A stretch of DNA of 64,000 nucleotides from Yunchengibacter salinarum. GTDB lineage: Bacteria; Pseudomonadota; Alphaproteobacteria; Sphingomonadales; Kordiimonadaceae. The position numbers and the translations under genes are program-made. Each line of letters starts with the position of its first letter. The first letter of the stretch is position 1. The notes below the pieces were generated by a model that was not told the origin of the DNA, did no database searches, and was given only the letters and a program-made list of their open reading frames with translations. This document shows, piece by piece, positions 9,479 through 18,827 of this stretch. The stretch lies in the NCBI RefSeq assembly GCF_037658235.1, contig NZ_JBBJLN010000004.1, forward strand, positions 186,001 to 250,000. Direction: 5' to 3'.

Positions 9479-10141
9479 TTACTTGCCCCTTTGGCTCTTG
9501 CGCGCGCCCGGCTTTGCCCTGGGCGGCGTAATCCCCTCACCCGGCTTTACGTCCACCAGGTCGAATGCATCCTGCGGGCGGCGGCCAACCTGGGCAGCCA
9601 CATTCTGGCGCTTGACGCCCGGACGGCTGCGCAGGGTGAGCACGATGGCGCCCACCATGGCCACGAACAGCACCATGCCGGCGCCCTGAAAAATGTAGAT
9701 ATAATCCGTATAAAGAAGCTGCCCCAACATGCTGGTATTGCGCGCCCCTTCCATCTCGGCGGTCGGCACGGCCAGATTGGCGGCTACATCGGGGCCGAAG
9801 GTCCAGGCCGCGCCCAGTGTTACCAGTTCCGCCAGCAGGATCAGGCCGATCAAGCCGCCAATGGGCAGATATTGCAGAAAGCCCGACCGCATTTCAGAGA
9901 AATTGATGTCCAGCATCATCACCACGAACAGGAACAGAACCGCCACGGCGCCCACATAGACGATCACCAGCAGCATGGCGAGGAATTCGGCGCCCATCAG
10001 CACGAACAGCCCCGCCGATGAGAAAAAGGCCAGGATAAGCCACAACACGGAATGGACCGGGTTTCTGGACGCGATGACCAGAAGACCCGACGCCACCGTG
10101 ATCGCGGCGAAGACATAAAATACTAGTGCAGGCAAAGACAT
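9479..10141 (-). CDS. nuoJ: NADH-quinone oxidoreductase subunit J
   Basis: A 220-residue membrane subunit (ND6 homologue) with five predicted helices. Landmarks are NPVHSVLWLILAFFSSAGLF and EFLAMLLVIVYVGAVAVLFL, the latter matching the mobile pi-bulge helix three of NuoJ. I start at the ATG at 10141 (MSLPALVFYVFA) rather than the in-frame ATG five codons earlier, because the family begins right before the first helix. A basic, hydrophilic C-terminal tail of about 45 residues (RSRPGVKRQNVAAQ...KSQRGK) follows the last helix. nuoI lies 50 nt upstream. Confidence 0.95.
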   Translation of the reverse strand: MSLPALVFYVFAAITVASGLLVIASRNPVHSVLWLILAFFSSAGLFVLMGAEFLAMLLVIVYVGAVAVLFLFVVMMLDINFSEMRSGFLQYLPIGGLIGLILLAELVTLGAAWTFGPDVAANLAVPTAEMEGARNTSMLGQLLYTDYIYIFQGAGMVLFVAMVGAIVLTLRSRPGVKRQNVAAQVGRRPQDAFDLVDVKPGEGITPPRAKPGARKSQRGK

Positions 10142-10191
10142 ATTCCTGTCCCCCAAAGAGAACGACCGGGATGCGACGAAACGCGCATGGC

Positions 10192-10680
10192 TTAACGGTA
10201 AGGGGCGTCCGCCGCAAGATTTGCGGCGATCTCACGCTCCCAGCGTTCCCCGTTCTCCAGCAATTTTTCCTTGTTGTACATCAGCTCTTCACGGCTTTCC
10301 GTGGAAAACTCGAAATTCGGCCCTTCCACAATGGCATCCACCGGGCAGGCTTCCTCGCAGAAGCCGCAATAGATGCATTTGCTCATGTCGATATCGTAGC
10401 GCGTGGTGCGGCGGGAGCCGTCGTCACGTGGCTCCGCCTCGATCGTGATGGCCAGGGCCGGGCAGATTGCCTCACACAGCTTGCAGGCAATGCAGCGCTC
10501 TTCCCCGTTGGGATAGCGCCGCAACGCATGTTCGCCGCGGAAACGCGGGCTCAACGGCCCCTTTTCATACGGGTAATTGATGGTCGCCTTGGGCCGGAAA
10601 AAGTACTTCATGGATAGCCATGCGGCCTCGAAGAACTCTTTCAGGAGCAGGCTTTTGGCGGCTTGTGTCAGCGCAGTCAT
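10192..10680 (-). CDS. nuoI: NADH-quinone oxidoreductase subunit I (2x 4Fe-4S)
   Basis: A 162-residue peripheral subunit (TYKY homologue) carrying clusters N6a and N6b, which pass electrons from NuoG towards NuoB. Two ferredoxin motifs are complete: CIACKLCEAICP with Cys63/66/69/73 and CIYCGFCEEACP with Cys102/105/108/112. The N-terminal amphipathic helix and FRGEHALRRYPNGEERC are typical. It lies 23 nt downstream of nuoH and 50 nt upstream of nuoJ. Confidence 0.97.
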   Translation of the reverse strand: MTALTQAAKSLLLKEFFEAAWLSMKYFFRPKATINYPYEKGPLSPRFRGEHALRRYPNGEERCIACKLCEAICPALAITIEAEPRDDGSRRTTRYDIDMSKCIYCGFCEEACPVDAIVEGPNFEFSTESREELMYNKEKLLENGERWEREIAANLAADAPYR

Positions 10681-10703
10681 GGCTCGATCCCGTCCTTTTC
10701 CAG

Positions 10704-11735
10704 TTATTTCGGCAACCAGTCGAAGGCCAGCATCACACCGGCATAGATCACCACCATCGCCAGCGACAGCGGCAGGAACACCTTCCAGCCCAGCCGCATC
10801 AACTGATCGTAGCGATAGCGCGGCACGAACGCCTTGATCAGGGCGAAAACGAAGAAACCAACCGCGGTCTTGGCAAGCATCCAGAACGCGCCCGGCAGAA
10901 TATCCAGCCCCGGCAGGGGCGCATACCAGCCGCCGAAGAACAGCACCGCCATCAAGGCCGACATCAACAGGATGTTGGCATACTCGCCCAGGAAGAAGAG
11001 CGCGAAGGCCATGCTGGAATATTCCACCTGATAGCCGGCCACCAGCTCCGCCTCCGCTTCAGGAAGGTCAAAGGGCGGACGGTTGGTCTCCGCCAGGGCG
11101 GAGATCAGAAAGATGAAGAAAGCGGGCAGGAAGGGCCACACGTGCCAGTTCCAGATCGGCCCGGCCTGAGCTTCGACGATATCCTGAAGATTGAGCGACC
11201 CCACGCCCAGCAGCACCGTGACCAGCACGAAGCCGATGGACACCTCGTAAGACACCATCTGCGCGGCTGACCGCAGGCTGCCCAGAAAGGCATAGCGACT
11301 GTTGGACGCCCAGCCTGACATGATCACGCCGTAAACACCCAGCGAACTGATGGCGAGCACATATAGAAGCCCGATATTCAGGTCGGCAATGGCCATCCCC
11401 TTGTCAAACGGAATCACGGCCCAGGCAATCAGCGCCAGCGTAAACGTGATCATGGGCGCCAGCAGAAAGATCACCTTGTTGGCCCCGGCGGGGATGATGG
11501 TTTCCTTGAGAAACAGCTTCAGCCCGTCAGCGAAGCTTTGCAGGATGCCAAAAGGCCCGACCACATTGGGGCCGCGCCGCATCTGCACCGCCGCCCAGAC
11601 CTTGCGATCCGCATACACCGCCAGCGCCACAGCCAGCAACAGAGGCAGCGTGACCGTCAGAATGGCCAGCATGATGGCGATGAAGCGAAAGAGCCACCCG
11701 TCGGCCCCCAGCAATCCGAGATACATTTCAACCAT
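10704..11735 (-). CDS. nuoH: NADH-quinone oxidoreductase subunit H
   Basis: A 343-residue membrane subunit (ND1 homologue) that helps form the quinone-access chamber. Diagnostic segments are YADRKVWAAVQMRRGPNVVGP, ETNRPPFDLPEAEAELVAGY and RYRYDQLMRLGWKVFLPLSL. I use the ATG at 11735 (MVEMYLGLLG), which has a GAGGAGG sequence about 12 nt upstream and overlaps the end of nuoG by 8 nt. An ATG three codons later is possible, and the longer open frame upstream lies inside nuoG. Eight to nine helices are predicted, as expected. Confidence 0.95.
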   Translation of the reverse strand: MVEMYLGLLGADGWLFRFIAIMLAILTVTLPLLLAVALAVYADRKVWAAVQMRRGPNVVGPFGILQSFADGLKLFLKETIIPAGANKVIFLLAPMITFTLALIAWAVIPFDKGMAIADLNIGLLYVLAISSLGVYGVIMSGWASNSRYAFLGSLRSAAQMVSYEVSIGFVLVTVLLGVGSLNLQDIVEAQAGPIWNWHVWPFLPAFFIFLISALAETNRPPFDLPEAEAELVAGYQVEYSSMAFALFFLGEYANILLMSALMAVLFFGGWYAPLPGLDILPGAFWMLAKTAVGFFVFALIKAFVPRYRYDQLMRLGWKVFLPLSLAMVVIYAGVMLAFDWLPK

Positions 11736-13806
11736 GGGTGCCCGTTGCCTCCTCAACTGCGCGGCCATCCGCCGTCTCATTGGCGCGAGCGTCACGTTCC
11801 TCCACCACCTGGTTGAGGATGTCGGATGCCCGCGCGATCGGGTTGGTCAGGTAAAAATCGGTGATGACCGGCGCGATCCCCCCCTCGGCAATGGAGCCGC
11901 CGGTGCCGAAATCGCCCCACTCGGCGGTGGGCTTCACGTCCACCGTCTCCAGATGGGGCAGTTCGCCCTTGAGGGCGCGGTGCAGGTCGTCCCAACTGTC
12001 ATATGGCAGGGTGACCTTCAGCACATCGCTCAGCGCCCTGAGAATGGCCCAGTCCTCCTTCGCTTCACCGGGCGGGAAACCGGCCTTTTCCGCCATCTGA
12101 ACGCGCCCTTCCGTATTGATGAAGGTGCCGTCCTTTTCCGTATAGGCCGCGCCGGGCAGTATCACATCCGCATGGCGCACGCCTTCATCCCCATGGGTGC
12201 CGATATAAACCGTGAAGCAATCCTTGAGCGCCGCCGTATCCAGCTCGTCCGCGCCCAGATTGAACACCGTTTTCACGGCGCCGCTTTCAGCATCGTCCAG
12301 AATGGCATCCGCACCGCCTTCACTGACAAGGCCCATATCCAGGGCCCCGACGCGGGAAGCGGCGGTGTGAAGCACATTGAAACCGTTCCAGCCATCCCGC
12401 ATGGCAACGCGATCCGCCAGATCGCGGGCGGCCTTGAGAATGGCAGCGCCATCCTCGCGCACCAGCGCACCCTGCCCCAGCAGGATCACTGGCCGTTCCG
12501 CCTTTTTCAGGGATTCGGCCACCGGATGGTCGCCGTCCAGAATCTTTTGCAGAATGGCCGCATCGTCGCCCAGTTCGTCCACGCTATAGGTCAGATCCTC
12601 CGCCGGGCCGATATTGGCCACCCTGGTGCCGAACAGACGGGTGCCCTTGCGGATGCGCGTGTTCACCAGCGGCGCCTCCATACGCGGATTGCAGCCCACC
12701 AGAAGCACGTAATCGGCGGTCTCCAGATCGAAGAGGCCGGTATTCATCAGATAACCGGCCCGCACGGACGGGTCCAGCGCGGCCCCGTCCTGACGGCTTT
12801 CAATCCGCTTGCTGCCAAGCTTTTCCAGCAGATCCCTGAGCGCCTTCATGCTTTCCATGTCCGCCAGATCGCCCACAAGCCCGGCGATCTGATCGCCCTT
12901 GACGCCTTTCAGGCCCTTGCGGATCGCCTCGAACGCGTCCGCCCAGCCAGCCTCCTGAAGCTTGCCACGCTTGCGCACGAAAGGCCGATCCAGCCGCTTG
13001 CGCCTGAGGCCGTCATAGTGGAAGCGCGTCTTGTCGGAAATCCATTCCTCGTTCACTTCCTCATGGATGCGCGGCAAAATACGCATGACGGCGGGGCCGC
13101 GATTGTCCACCCGGATATTGGAGCCCACCGCATCCATCACATCGATGGACTGGGTTTTGGTCAGTTCCCAGCTTCGCGCCGTATAGGCATAGGGCTTGGA
13201 GGTCAGCGCACCCACCGGGCACAGGTCGATCACATTGCCGGACATTTCACTATCCAGCATCTTGTCCAGATAGGTGGTGATCTCCATCTGCTCGCCGCGG
13301 CCAAGCGCGCCCATGTCCTCGACACCGCCCACTTCCTCGGAAAAGCGGATACAGCGGGTGCAGTGGATGCAGCGCGTCATGATGGTGCCGATCAGCGGCC
13401 CCATATATTTGTCTTTTACGGCGCGCTTGTTTTCCTCGAACCGGTTCATGCCGCGGCCAAAGGCCATGGCCTGGTCCTGAAGATCACATTCCCCACCCTG
13501 ATCGCAGATCGGGCAATCCAGCGGGTGGTTGATGAGCAGGAACTCCATCACCCCTTCGCGCGCCTTTTTCACGGCCTCCGTATTGGTATGGATGACCATG
13601 CCATCACCTGCGGGAAACGCACAGCTTGCGATGGGCTTCGGCGCCCTTTCCATCTCCACAAGGCACATGCGGCAATTGCCCGCGATGGACAGGCGTTCAT
13701 GGTAGCAGAACCGGGGAATTTCCACGCCCGCAGCCTCACAGGCCTGCAACACGGTCGCACCCTGCTCCACCTCAACTTCTTTACCGTCAACCGTCAGCGT
13801 CGGCAT
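11728..13806 (-). CDS. nuoG: NADH-quinone oxidoreductase subunit G
   Basis: A 692-residue large iron-sulfur subunit of the peripheral arm. The N-terminal ferredoxin fold has 2Fe-2S cysteines in CYHERLSIAGNCRMC. The His/Cys-ligated 4Fe-4S segment includes CPICDQGGECDLQD. Further cluster cysteines are in RCIHCTRCIRF and CPVGALTSKPY. The C-terminal molybdopterin-oxidoreductase-like domain is present but carries no recognisable cofactor site, as is normal for complex I. Length equals mitochondrial-type (75-kDa) subunits rather than the longer E. coli form, in keeping with an alphaproteobacterial origin. nuoF ends 67 nt upstream. Confidence 0.96.
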   Translation of the reverse strand: MPTLTVDGKEVEVEQGATVLQACEAAGVEIPRFCYHERLSIAGNCRMCLVEMERAPKPIASCAFPAGDGMVIHTNTEAVKKAREGVMEFLLINHPLDCPICDQGGECDLQDQAMAFGRGMNRFEENKRAVKDKYMGPLIGTIMTRCIHCTRCIRFSEEVGGVEDMGALGRGEQMEITTYLDKMLDSEMSGNVIDLCPVGALTSKPYAYTARSWELTKTQSIDVMDAVGSNIRVDNRGPAVMRILPRIHEEVNEEWISDKTRFHYDGLRRKRLDRPFVRKRGKLQEAGWADAFEAIRKGLKGVKGDQIAGLVGDLADMESMKALRDLLEKLGSKRIESRQDGAALDPSVRAGYLMNTGLFDLETADYVLLVGCNPRMEAPLVNTRIRKGTRLFGTRVANIGPAEDLTYSVDELGDDAAILQKILDGDHPVAESLKKAERPVILLGQGALVREDGAAILKAARDLADRVAMRDGWNGFNVLHTAASRVGALDMGLVSEGGADAILDDAESGAVKTVFNLGADELDTAALKDCFTVYIGTHGDEGVRHADVILPGAAYTEKDGTFINTEGRVQMAEKAGFPPGEAKEDWAILRALSDVLKVTLPYDSWDDLHRALKGELPHLETVDVKPTAEWGDFGTGGSIAEGGIAPVITDFYLTNPIARASDILNQVVEERDARANETADGRAVEEATGTHG

Positions 13807-13873
13807 TCAACTCTCCCTGCCTCACTGGCAAATCCATGAACGGGCGCGGAATCCCCCGTGCCCGGATAGCGGA

Positions 13874-15154
13874 TCATTCCGCCGCCACGTTCAGGCGATG
13901 ATCGATACGCGCCTCGATCTCGCCGCGAAAATGCTTGATCAGCCCCTGAATGGGCCATGCGGCGGCGTCACCCAGCGCACAAATGGTATGGCCTTCCACC
14001 TGCTTGGTCACATCCAGCAGCATGTCGATCTCGTCCTTGTCCGCATCGCCGGTGACCATACGCTCCATCACGCGCCACATCCAGCCGGTGCCTTCCCGGC
14101 AGGGCGTGCACTGGCCGCAGCTTTCATGCTTGTAGAACTCGGCCAACCGGGCGATCGCCTTGACGATATCGGTGGACTTGTCCATCACGATCACCGCCGC
14201 GGTGCCCAGCCCGGTGCCGGCATTCTTCAGACTGTCGAAATCCATCAGCACATCGTCACACACCGATCGGGGAATGAGCGGCGTGCTGGAACCGCCGGGA
14301 ATAACGGCCAGCAGATTGTCCCAACCGCCGCGCACGCCGCCGGCATGGCGCTCGATCAGCTCTTTCAGCGGAATACCCATTTCCTCTTCCACATTGCAGG
14401 GCCGCTCCACATGGCCCGAAATGCAGAATACCTTGGTGCCGGTATTGTTCTCCCGGCCCAGATTCTTGAACCAGTCGGCGCCGCGCCGCAGGATGGTGGG
14501 CACCACGGCAATGCTTTCCACATTATTCACCGTGGTGGGGGCGCCCCATACACCAACATTAGCCGGGAATGGCGGCTTCAGCCGGGGCTGACCCTTCTTG
14601 CCTTCCAGGCTTTCAATAAGCGCGGTTTCCTCGCCGCAGATATAGGCCCCGGCGCCGCGGTGCACATAGATGTCATAGTCAAAACCGGAACCGCAGGCGT
14701 TCTTGCCGATCAGGCCCGCTTCATAGGCTTCGTCAATGGCGGCTTCCAGCACATTGCCTTCATGATGAAATTCGCCGCGAATATAGATATAGGCGGCGCA
14801 CGCGCCCATGCCCACACCGGCGATCAGGCACCCCTCGATCAGTTTGTGCGGATCGTGGCGCATCATGTCCCGGTCCTTGCAGGTGCCGGGCTCGCCCTCG
14901 TCCGCATTGACCACCAGATAATGCGGGCGGCCCGTGTCCTCCTTGGGCATGAAGGACCATTTCAGCCCGGTGGGGAACCCTGCCCCGCCACGACCGCGCA
15001 GACCGGATTCCTTGACCTGCTCGACGATCTTTTCCCGGCCCAGTTCGATCAGCGCCTTGGTATTGTCCCAGTCACCCCGCTTGCGGGCGGCATCCAGGCG
15101 CCAGTCCTCGAAGCCATAGAGATTGGTGAAAATGCGGTCTTTATCCTGCAACAT
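13874..15154 (-). CDS. nuoF: NADH-quinone oxidoreductase subunit F (NADH/FMN-binding)
   Basis: A 426-residue NADH-oxidising subunit. The glycine-rich FMN loop GRGGAGFPTG is at residues 54-63. The NADH-binding region follows (NADEGEPGTCKDR, YICGEETALIESLEG). The N3 4Fe-4S cluster ligands are Cys346, Cys349 and Cys352 in ESCGQCTPCREG, plus Cys392 in HTICALGD. It passes electrons on to NuoE and NuoG. It begins 12 nt after nuoE. Complete and of standard length. Confidence 0.97.
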   Translation of the reverse strand: MLQDKDRIFTNLYGFEDWRLDAARKRGDWDNTKALIELGREKIVEQVKESGLRGRGGAGFPTGLKWSFMPKEDTGRPHYLVVNADEGEPGTCKDRDMMRHDPHKLIEGCLIAGVGMGACAAYIYIRGEFHHEGNVLEAAIDEAYEAGLIGKNACGSGFDYDIYVHRGAGAYICGEETALIESLEGKKGQPRLKPPFPANVGVWGAPTTVNNVESIAVVPTILRRGADWFKNLGRENNTGTKVFCISGHVERPCNVEEEMGIPLKELIERHAGGVRGGWDNLLAVIPGGSSTPLIPRSVCDDVLMDFDSLKNAGTGLGTAAVIVMDKSTDIVKAIARLAEFYKHESCGQCTPCREGTGWMWRVMERMVTGDADKDEIDMLLDVTKQVEGHTICALGDAAAWPIQGLIKHFRGEIEARIDHRLNVAAE

Positions 15155-15166
15155 GGCCTTGGCTCC

Positions 15167-15760
15167 TCACCCTTCGCTTTTGGAAAGGGTGGTCAAAGTG
15201 GTCAAACCGCCGACAGGCGCGCTGCGCTGCCGGTCCACCTGCGGCCCCGGACGAACCTCCTTGCCGTCCTTGAGCGTTTGGAGAATCTCCTCCATCCGCT
15301 CCGGCGTCAGGTCCTCGTAATAGTCATCATTGATCGAGACCACGGGCGCGTTCACACAGGCCCCCGCACATTCGATCTCGGACAGGGTGAAGAGGCCGTC
15401 TTCGGTGGTTTCCCCCGTTTTGATACCCAGGCGCTTCTGACAGGCGCCCATGATATCGTCAGAGCCACGCAGCCAGCAGGGCGTGGTGCCACAAACCCGC
15501 ACCTCATAGGTGCCAACGGGCTTGTGATTGTACATGCTGTAAAAGGTGGCCACTTCATGCACCCGAATGGGCGCCATGTTCAGATAGTCGGCCACATATT
15601 CGATGATGTCTTGGGTGATGTGTCCGCCATTCTGGCGCTGCGCCAGATCCAGCAGCGGCATCACCGCGCTCTGTTGGCGGCCTTCAGGATATTTGGCGAT
15701 GTGCTTGTTCGCCTTTTCCTCGTTTTCCGCCGTGAAAGCGAATTTTTCCACCGCCGTCAT
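15167..15760 (-). CDS. nuoE: NADH-quinone oxidoreductase subunit E (2Fe-2S)
   Basis: A 197-residue thioredoxin-fold 2Fe-2S subunit (24-kDa homologue) carrying cluster N1a. The four ligands are Cys90, Cys95, Cys131 and Cys135 in VCGTTPCWLRG and ECAGACVNAPVV. The start overlaps the nuoD stop by 4 nt. The C-terminal 25 residues (RPGPQVDRQRSAPVGGLTTL...) are a Pro/Arg-rich extension seen in alphaproteobacterial NuoE proteins; their role is unknown. Confidence 0.96.
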   Translation of the reverse strand: MTAVEKFAFTAENEEKANKHIAKYPEGRQQSAVMPLLDLAQRQNGGHITQDIIEYVADYLNMAPIRVHEVATFYSMYNHKPVGTYEVRVCGTTPCWLRGSDDIMGACQKRLGIKTGETTEDGLFTLSEIECAGACVNAPVVSINDDYYEDLTPERMEEILQTLKDGKEVRPGPQVDRQRSAPVGGLTTLTTLSKSEG

Positions 15761-16935
15761 CGGTCCACCTCACCAAATACGATATCCATTGCCCCCAGTA
15801 CGGCGGGCGCGTCGGCCAGCATGTGGCCCTTGCAGAGAAAATCCATGGCCTGCAAATGCGCGAAACCGGGCGCGCGAATCTTGCAGCGATAGGGCCGGTT
15901 GCTGCCATCGGAAATGAGATAGACCGCAAACTCGCCCTTGGGCGCTTCCACCGCCGCATAGGTCTCACCCTCAGGCACCTTGAAGCCTTCGGTATACAGC
16001 TTGAAGTGATGGATCAGCGCTTCCATGGATGTCTTCATCTCGGCGCGCCTTGGCGGCGTTACCTTGCGATCCACGCTGCTCACCGGCCCGGTGGGCAGGG
16101 TCTCAATAGCCTGGCGCATGATTTTCAGGCTCTCGCGGATTTCCGCGATGCGCAGCATGAAGCGGTCATAGCAGTCGCCATGGCGGCCCACCGCCACCTT
16201 GAAATCCATATCGGCATAATTGTCATAAGGCTGGGATTTACGCAGATCCCATGCCACGCCGGAGCCGCGCAGCATCGGGCCGGAGAACCCCCAACCCTGC
16301 GCCTCTTCCGCTGTCACCACACCGATATCCACATTGCGCTGCTTGAAGATACGGTTGTCGATCAGCAGCGCCTCCATGTCCTCCAGAACGCTGGGGAAAT
16401 GGTCCATCCACGCCATGATTCTGTCGGTAAGCCCGGCGGGCAGGTCCTGATGCACACCGCCCGGACGGAAATAAGCGGCATGAAGCCGCGCACCGGATAC
16501 CGCCTCATAGAATTCCATCAAGGTTTCGCGTTCTTCAAACGCCCAGAGGATCGGCGTCAGGGCGCCCACGTCCATGGCGTGGGTGGTCAGGTTCAGCAGG
16601 TGATTCAGGATACGCCCGATCTCGTTGAAGAGCGTGCGGATGCTCTGGCCCCGCGCGGGCACTTCCAGATCCAGCAGCCGCTCCATCGCCAGGCAGTAGG
16701 CGTGCTCCTGATTCATCGGGGCCACATAATCCAGCCGATCGAAATAAGGCAGCGCCTGAAGATACTGCTTGTGCTCGATGAGCTTTTCCGTCCCCCGGTG
16801 CAGCAGACCGATATGCGGGTCCACCCGCTCGATCACCTCGCCGTCCAGCTCCATCACCATGCGCAGAACGCCGTGCGCGGCAGGGTGCTGCGGGCCGAAG
16901 TTCAGGTTATAGTTCTTGATATCCACTTCCGCCAT
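15757..16935 (-). CDS. nuoD: NADH-quinone oxidoreductase subunit D
   Basis: A 392-residue 49-kDa homologue related to hydrogenase large subunits. It forms the quinone site together with NuoB. The signature NFGPQHPAAHGVLRMVMELDG near the N-terminus, LLHRGTEKLIE, YLQALPYFDRLDYVAPMNQE and the C-terminal DIVFGEVDR ending are intact. NuoC and NuoD are separate genes here (not fused as in E. coli), three nucleotides apart. The stop overlaps nuoE by 4 nt. Confidence 0.97.
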   Translation of the reverse strand: MAEVDIKNYNLNFGPQHPAAHGVLRMVMELDGEVIERVDPHIGLLHRGTEKLIEHKQYLQALPYFDRLDYVAPMNQEHAYCLAMERLLDLEVPARGQSIRTLFNEIGRILNHLLNLTTHAMDVGALTPILWAFEERETLMEFYEAVSGARLHAAYFRPGGVHQDLPAGLTDRIMAWMDHFPSVLEDMEALLIDNRIFKQRNVDIGVVTAEEAQGWGFSGPMLRGSGVAWDLRKSQPYDNYADMDFKVAVGRHGDCYDRFMLRIAEIRESLKIMRQAIETLPTGPVSSVDRKVTPPRRAEMKTSMEALIHHFKLYTEGFKVPEGETYAAVEAPKGEFAVYLISDGSNRPYRCKIRAPGFAHLQAMDFLCKGHMLADAPAVLGAMDIVFGEVDR

Positions 16936-16938
16936 GGC

Positions 16939-17553
16939 CTAGCTCCCCGCCTCTTCTGCCTTTTCATCACCCGGCAGAATGTATTCCGCGCTCTCCCAGG
17001 GGCTCATGAAATCGAAGTTTCGAAATTCCTGGGTCAGCTTGACCGGCTCATAGACCACACGCTTCTCTTCCTCGGAATAGCGCAGCTCGGCATAGCCCGT
17101 CAGCGGGAAATCCTTGCGCTGAGGGTGCCCCTGGAACCCGTAATCGGTGAGAATGCGGCGCAGGTCCGGGTGCCCGGAGAAGAAGACGCCATACATGTCC
17201 CACACTTCCCGCTCGAACCAGCCGGCCGCCGGAAACAGACCTGCCACACTGGGAACGGGTGTGTCCTCGTCGGTTTTCACCTTGACCCGAACGCGCTGGT
17301 TCAGTTCCAGCGACAGCAGATGATACACCACATCGAAGCGCTGGGAGCGGCGCGGCCAGTCCACGCCGCACACATCCATCAACATGCGGAAAAGGCATTC
17401 CGTATCGTCTCTGAGGAAGGTCAGAACCCGCTCGATGTGCTCTGCCCGCGCCAGCACGATCAGTTCACCTTTTTTTACCGATGTGGAGACCACCTCGTTT
17501 TCGAGGCTGGCAGCGATGCGTTCGCCGAGATCCTTCAAGGCAGTGTCACTCAT
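16939..17553 (-). CDS. nuoC: NADH-quinone oxidoreductase subunit C
   Basis: A 204-residue peripheral subunit (30-kDa homologue) that scaffolds NuoD. The family signature ERExWDMYGVFFSGHPDLRRILTDY-type segment is present as FEREVWDMYGVFFSGHPDLR, followed by GFQGHPQRKDFPLTGY. I start at the ATG encoding MSDTALKDLG because the frame upstream is unlike the family. A gap of about 85 nt separates it from nuoB. The C-terminus FRNFDFMSPWE is typical of alphaproteobacterial NuoC. Confidence 0.96.
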   Translation of the reverse strand: MSDTALKDLGERIAASLENEVVSTSVKKGELIVLARAEHIERVLTFLRDDTECLFRMLMDVCGVDWPRRSQRFDVVYHLLSLELNQRVRVKVKTDEDTPVPSVAGLFPAAGWFEREVWDMYGVFFSGHPDLRRILTDYGFQGHPQRKDFPLTGYAELRYSEEEKRVVYEPVKLTQEFRNFDFMSPWESAEYILPGDEKAEEAGS

Positions 17554-17638
17554 GGACTCTCTCTTTCTGCCGACAGGCAGTTGCACGGTTGGACCGACCG
17601 GGGCAACAGCCTGTGGCCCGCGCCCCGACCGTCAAAGA

Positions 17639-18205
17639 TCAGCGTTTGAACGTACCCGTCCGGCGAATCTTGCGTTGAAGCTGCAATACGCCGTAAAGCA
17701 GCGCCTCCGCGGTGGGCGGACAGCCCGGCACATAGATATCCACCGGCACGATGCGGTCACAGCCCCGTACAACCGAATAGCTGTAGTGATAATAGCCGCC
17801 GCCATTGGCGCAACTGCCCATGGAGATCACATAGCGCGGCTCCGACATCTGGTCATACACCTTGCGCAGGGCGGGCGCCATCTTGTTGGTCAGCGTACCG
17901 GCCACGATCATCACATCCGACTGGCGCGGCGATGCCCGCGGGGCGGCACCGTAGCGCTCCATGTCATAGCGCGGCATGGAGGTGTGCATCATTTCCACCG
18001 CGCAGCAGGCCAGCCCGAATGTCATCCACCACAGCGAGCCGGTGCGCGCCCAGGTGACCAGGTCTTCCAGCGACGTGACCACATATCCCTGGTCGCTCAG
18101 TTCCTCGTTGAGGCCCTGAAAAAACTGCGCGTCCCCCGGATCGGCACTGACGGGAGCCCCCGCCTTTGCGGCGGTGCCGGTGTTTTCCTTGTCGATCACT
18201 CCCAT
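17639..18205 (-). CDS. nuoB: NADH-quinone oxidoreductase subunit B
   Basis: A 188-residue subunit (PSST homologue) carrying cluster N2, the direct electron donor to quinone. The tandem cysteines Cys67-Cys68 (GLACCAVEMMHT), Cys132 (GSCANGGGYYHYSYS) and Cys162 (YVPGCPPTAEAL) are the cluster ligands. The start is chosen at ATG 18205, which overlaps the end of nuoA by 10 nt and has GAAGAAGGGAG in front. A GTG two codons later would overlap the nuoA stop as GTGA. About 38 residues before the family core are variable, as is usual. Confidence 0.96.
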   Translation of the reverse strand: MGVIDKENTGTAAKAGAPVSADPGDAQFFQGLNEELSDQGYVVTSLEDLVTWARTGSLWWMTFGLACCAVEMMHTSMPRYDMERYGAAPRASPRQSDVMIVAGTLTNKMAPALRKVYDQMSEPRYVISMGSCANGGGYYHYSYSVVRGCDRIVPVDIYVPGCPPTAEALLYGVLQLQRKIRRTGTFKR

Positions 18206-18561
18206 TCCAGTGCTCCCTTCTTCCATTCATAGATGAAGCCTACCGTGAGGATGCCCAGAAACACCATCATGGACCAGAAGCCGAACATGCCCAGATCCCC
18301 GAGCGTCACCACCCAGGGGAACAGGAAAGCCACTTCCAGATCAAAGATGATGAACAGGATCGCTACCAGGTAAAAACGCACGTCGAACTGGTGACGGGTA
18401 TCCTCGAACGCCTCGAAGCCGCACTCATAGGCCGAGAGCTTTTCCGGGTCCGGGTTCTGATTGGCGATGAGAACGGCGGCGCCAATGAATACCGCGGACA
18501 ATACCACGGCCACGCCGATAAAAATGAGGACAGGCAGATAGTCCGCGATAATGGAATCCAT
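18196..18561 (-). CDS. nuoA: NADH-quinone oxidoreductase subunit A
   Basis: A 121-residue membrane subunit (ND3 homologue) with three predicted helices. The conserved loop KLSAYECGFEAFEDTRHQFDVRF contains the loop cysteine associated with active/deactive switching in mitochondrial ND3. The ATG at 18561 (MDSIIADYLP) is preferred over an in-frame ATG six codons upstream. It is the first gene of the nuo run, so the operon promoter should lie in the roughly 250 nt between it and the tRNA-Asp gene. Confidence 0.96.
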   Translation of the reverse strand: MDSIIADYLPVLIFIGVAVVLSAVFIGAAVLIANQNPDPEKLSAYECGFEAFEDTRHQFDVRFYLVAILFIIFDLEVAFLFPWVVTLGDLGMFGFWSMMVFLGILTVGFIYEWKKGALEWE

Positions 18562-18604
18562 GCCCTTACGTCTCCACAAACTGGGGGTTCAGGTGCCTGA
18601 CGCT

Positions 18605-18633
18605 CTTTTATCGGGGCAGCCTGCGCCCGTAAA
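18605..18633 (-). promoter_or_regulatory. Candidate sigma-70 promoter for nuoA-N
   Basis: On the minus strand TTTACG and TAAAAG are separated by 17 nt, each matching four of six consensus bases. They lie about 45 nt upstream of the nuoA start. It is the best spaced pair I found in the nuoA leader, but the match is only moderate. No other feature is evident between here and the tRNA-Asp gene. Confidence 0.35.
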
Positions 18634-18827
18634 GCCCCAATTTTGCCATCATTTGTGCGCTGCAACGTAACATGGCCGCCACGGCCATCAGCCCTGACCG
18701 GCCTTGGGCGAAACGTAGAGCACTGCCCCACGCTGGCAAACCATATCGGTGTGGCGTGTGCGCGCACCCGGCCAGGGCGCCAAAGTCCCGCGCCACATCA
18801 TCAGCTTATCGTTTTGGGAAAAGGCGG

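Noticed and set aside
11350..13839. An 829-codon open frame on the plus strand
   Set aside because: It is antisense to nuoG and nuoH, whose motifs are all intact, and its composition is typical of a shadow frame.
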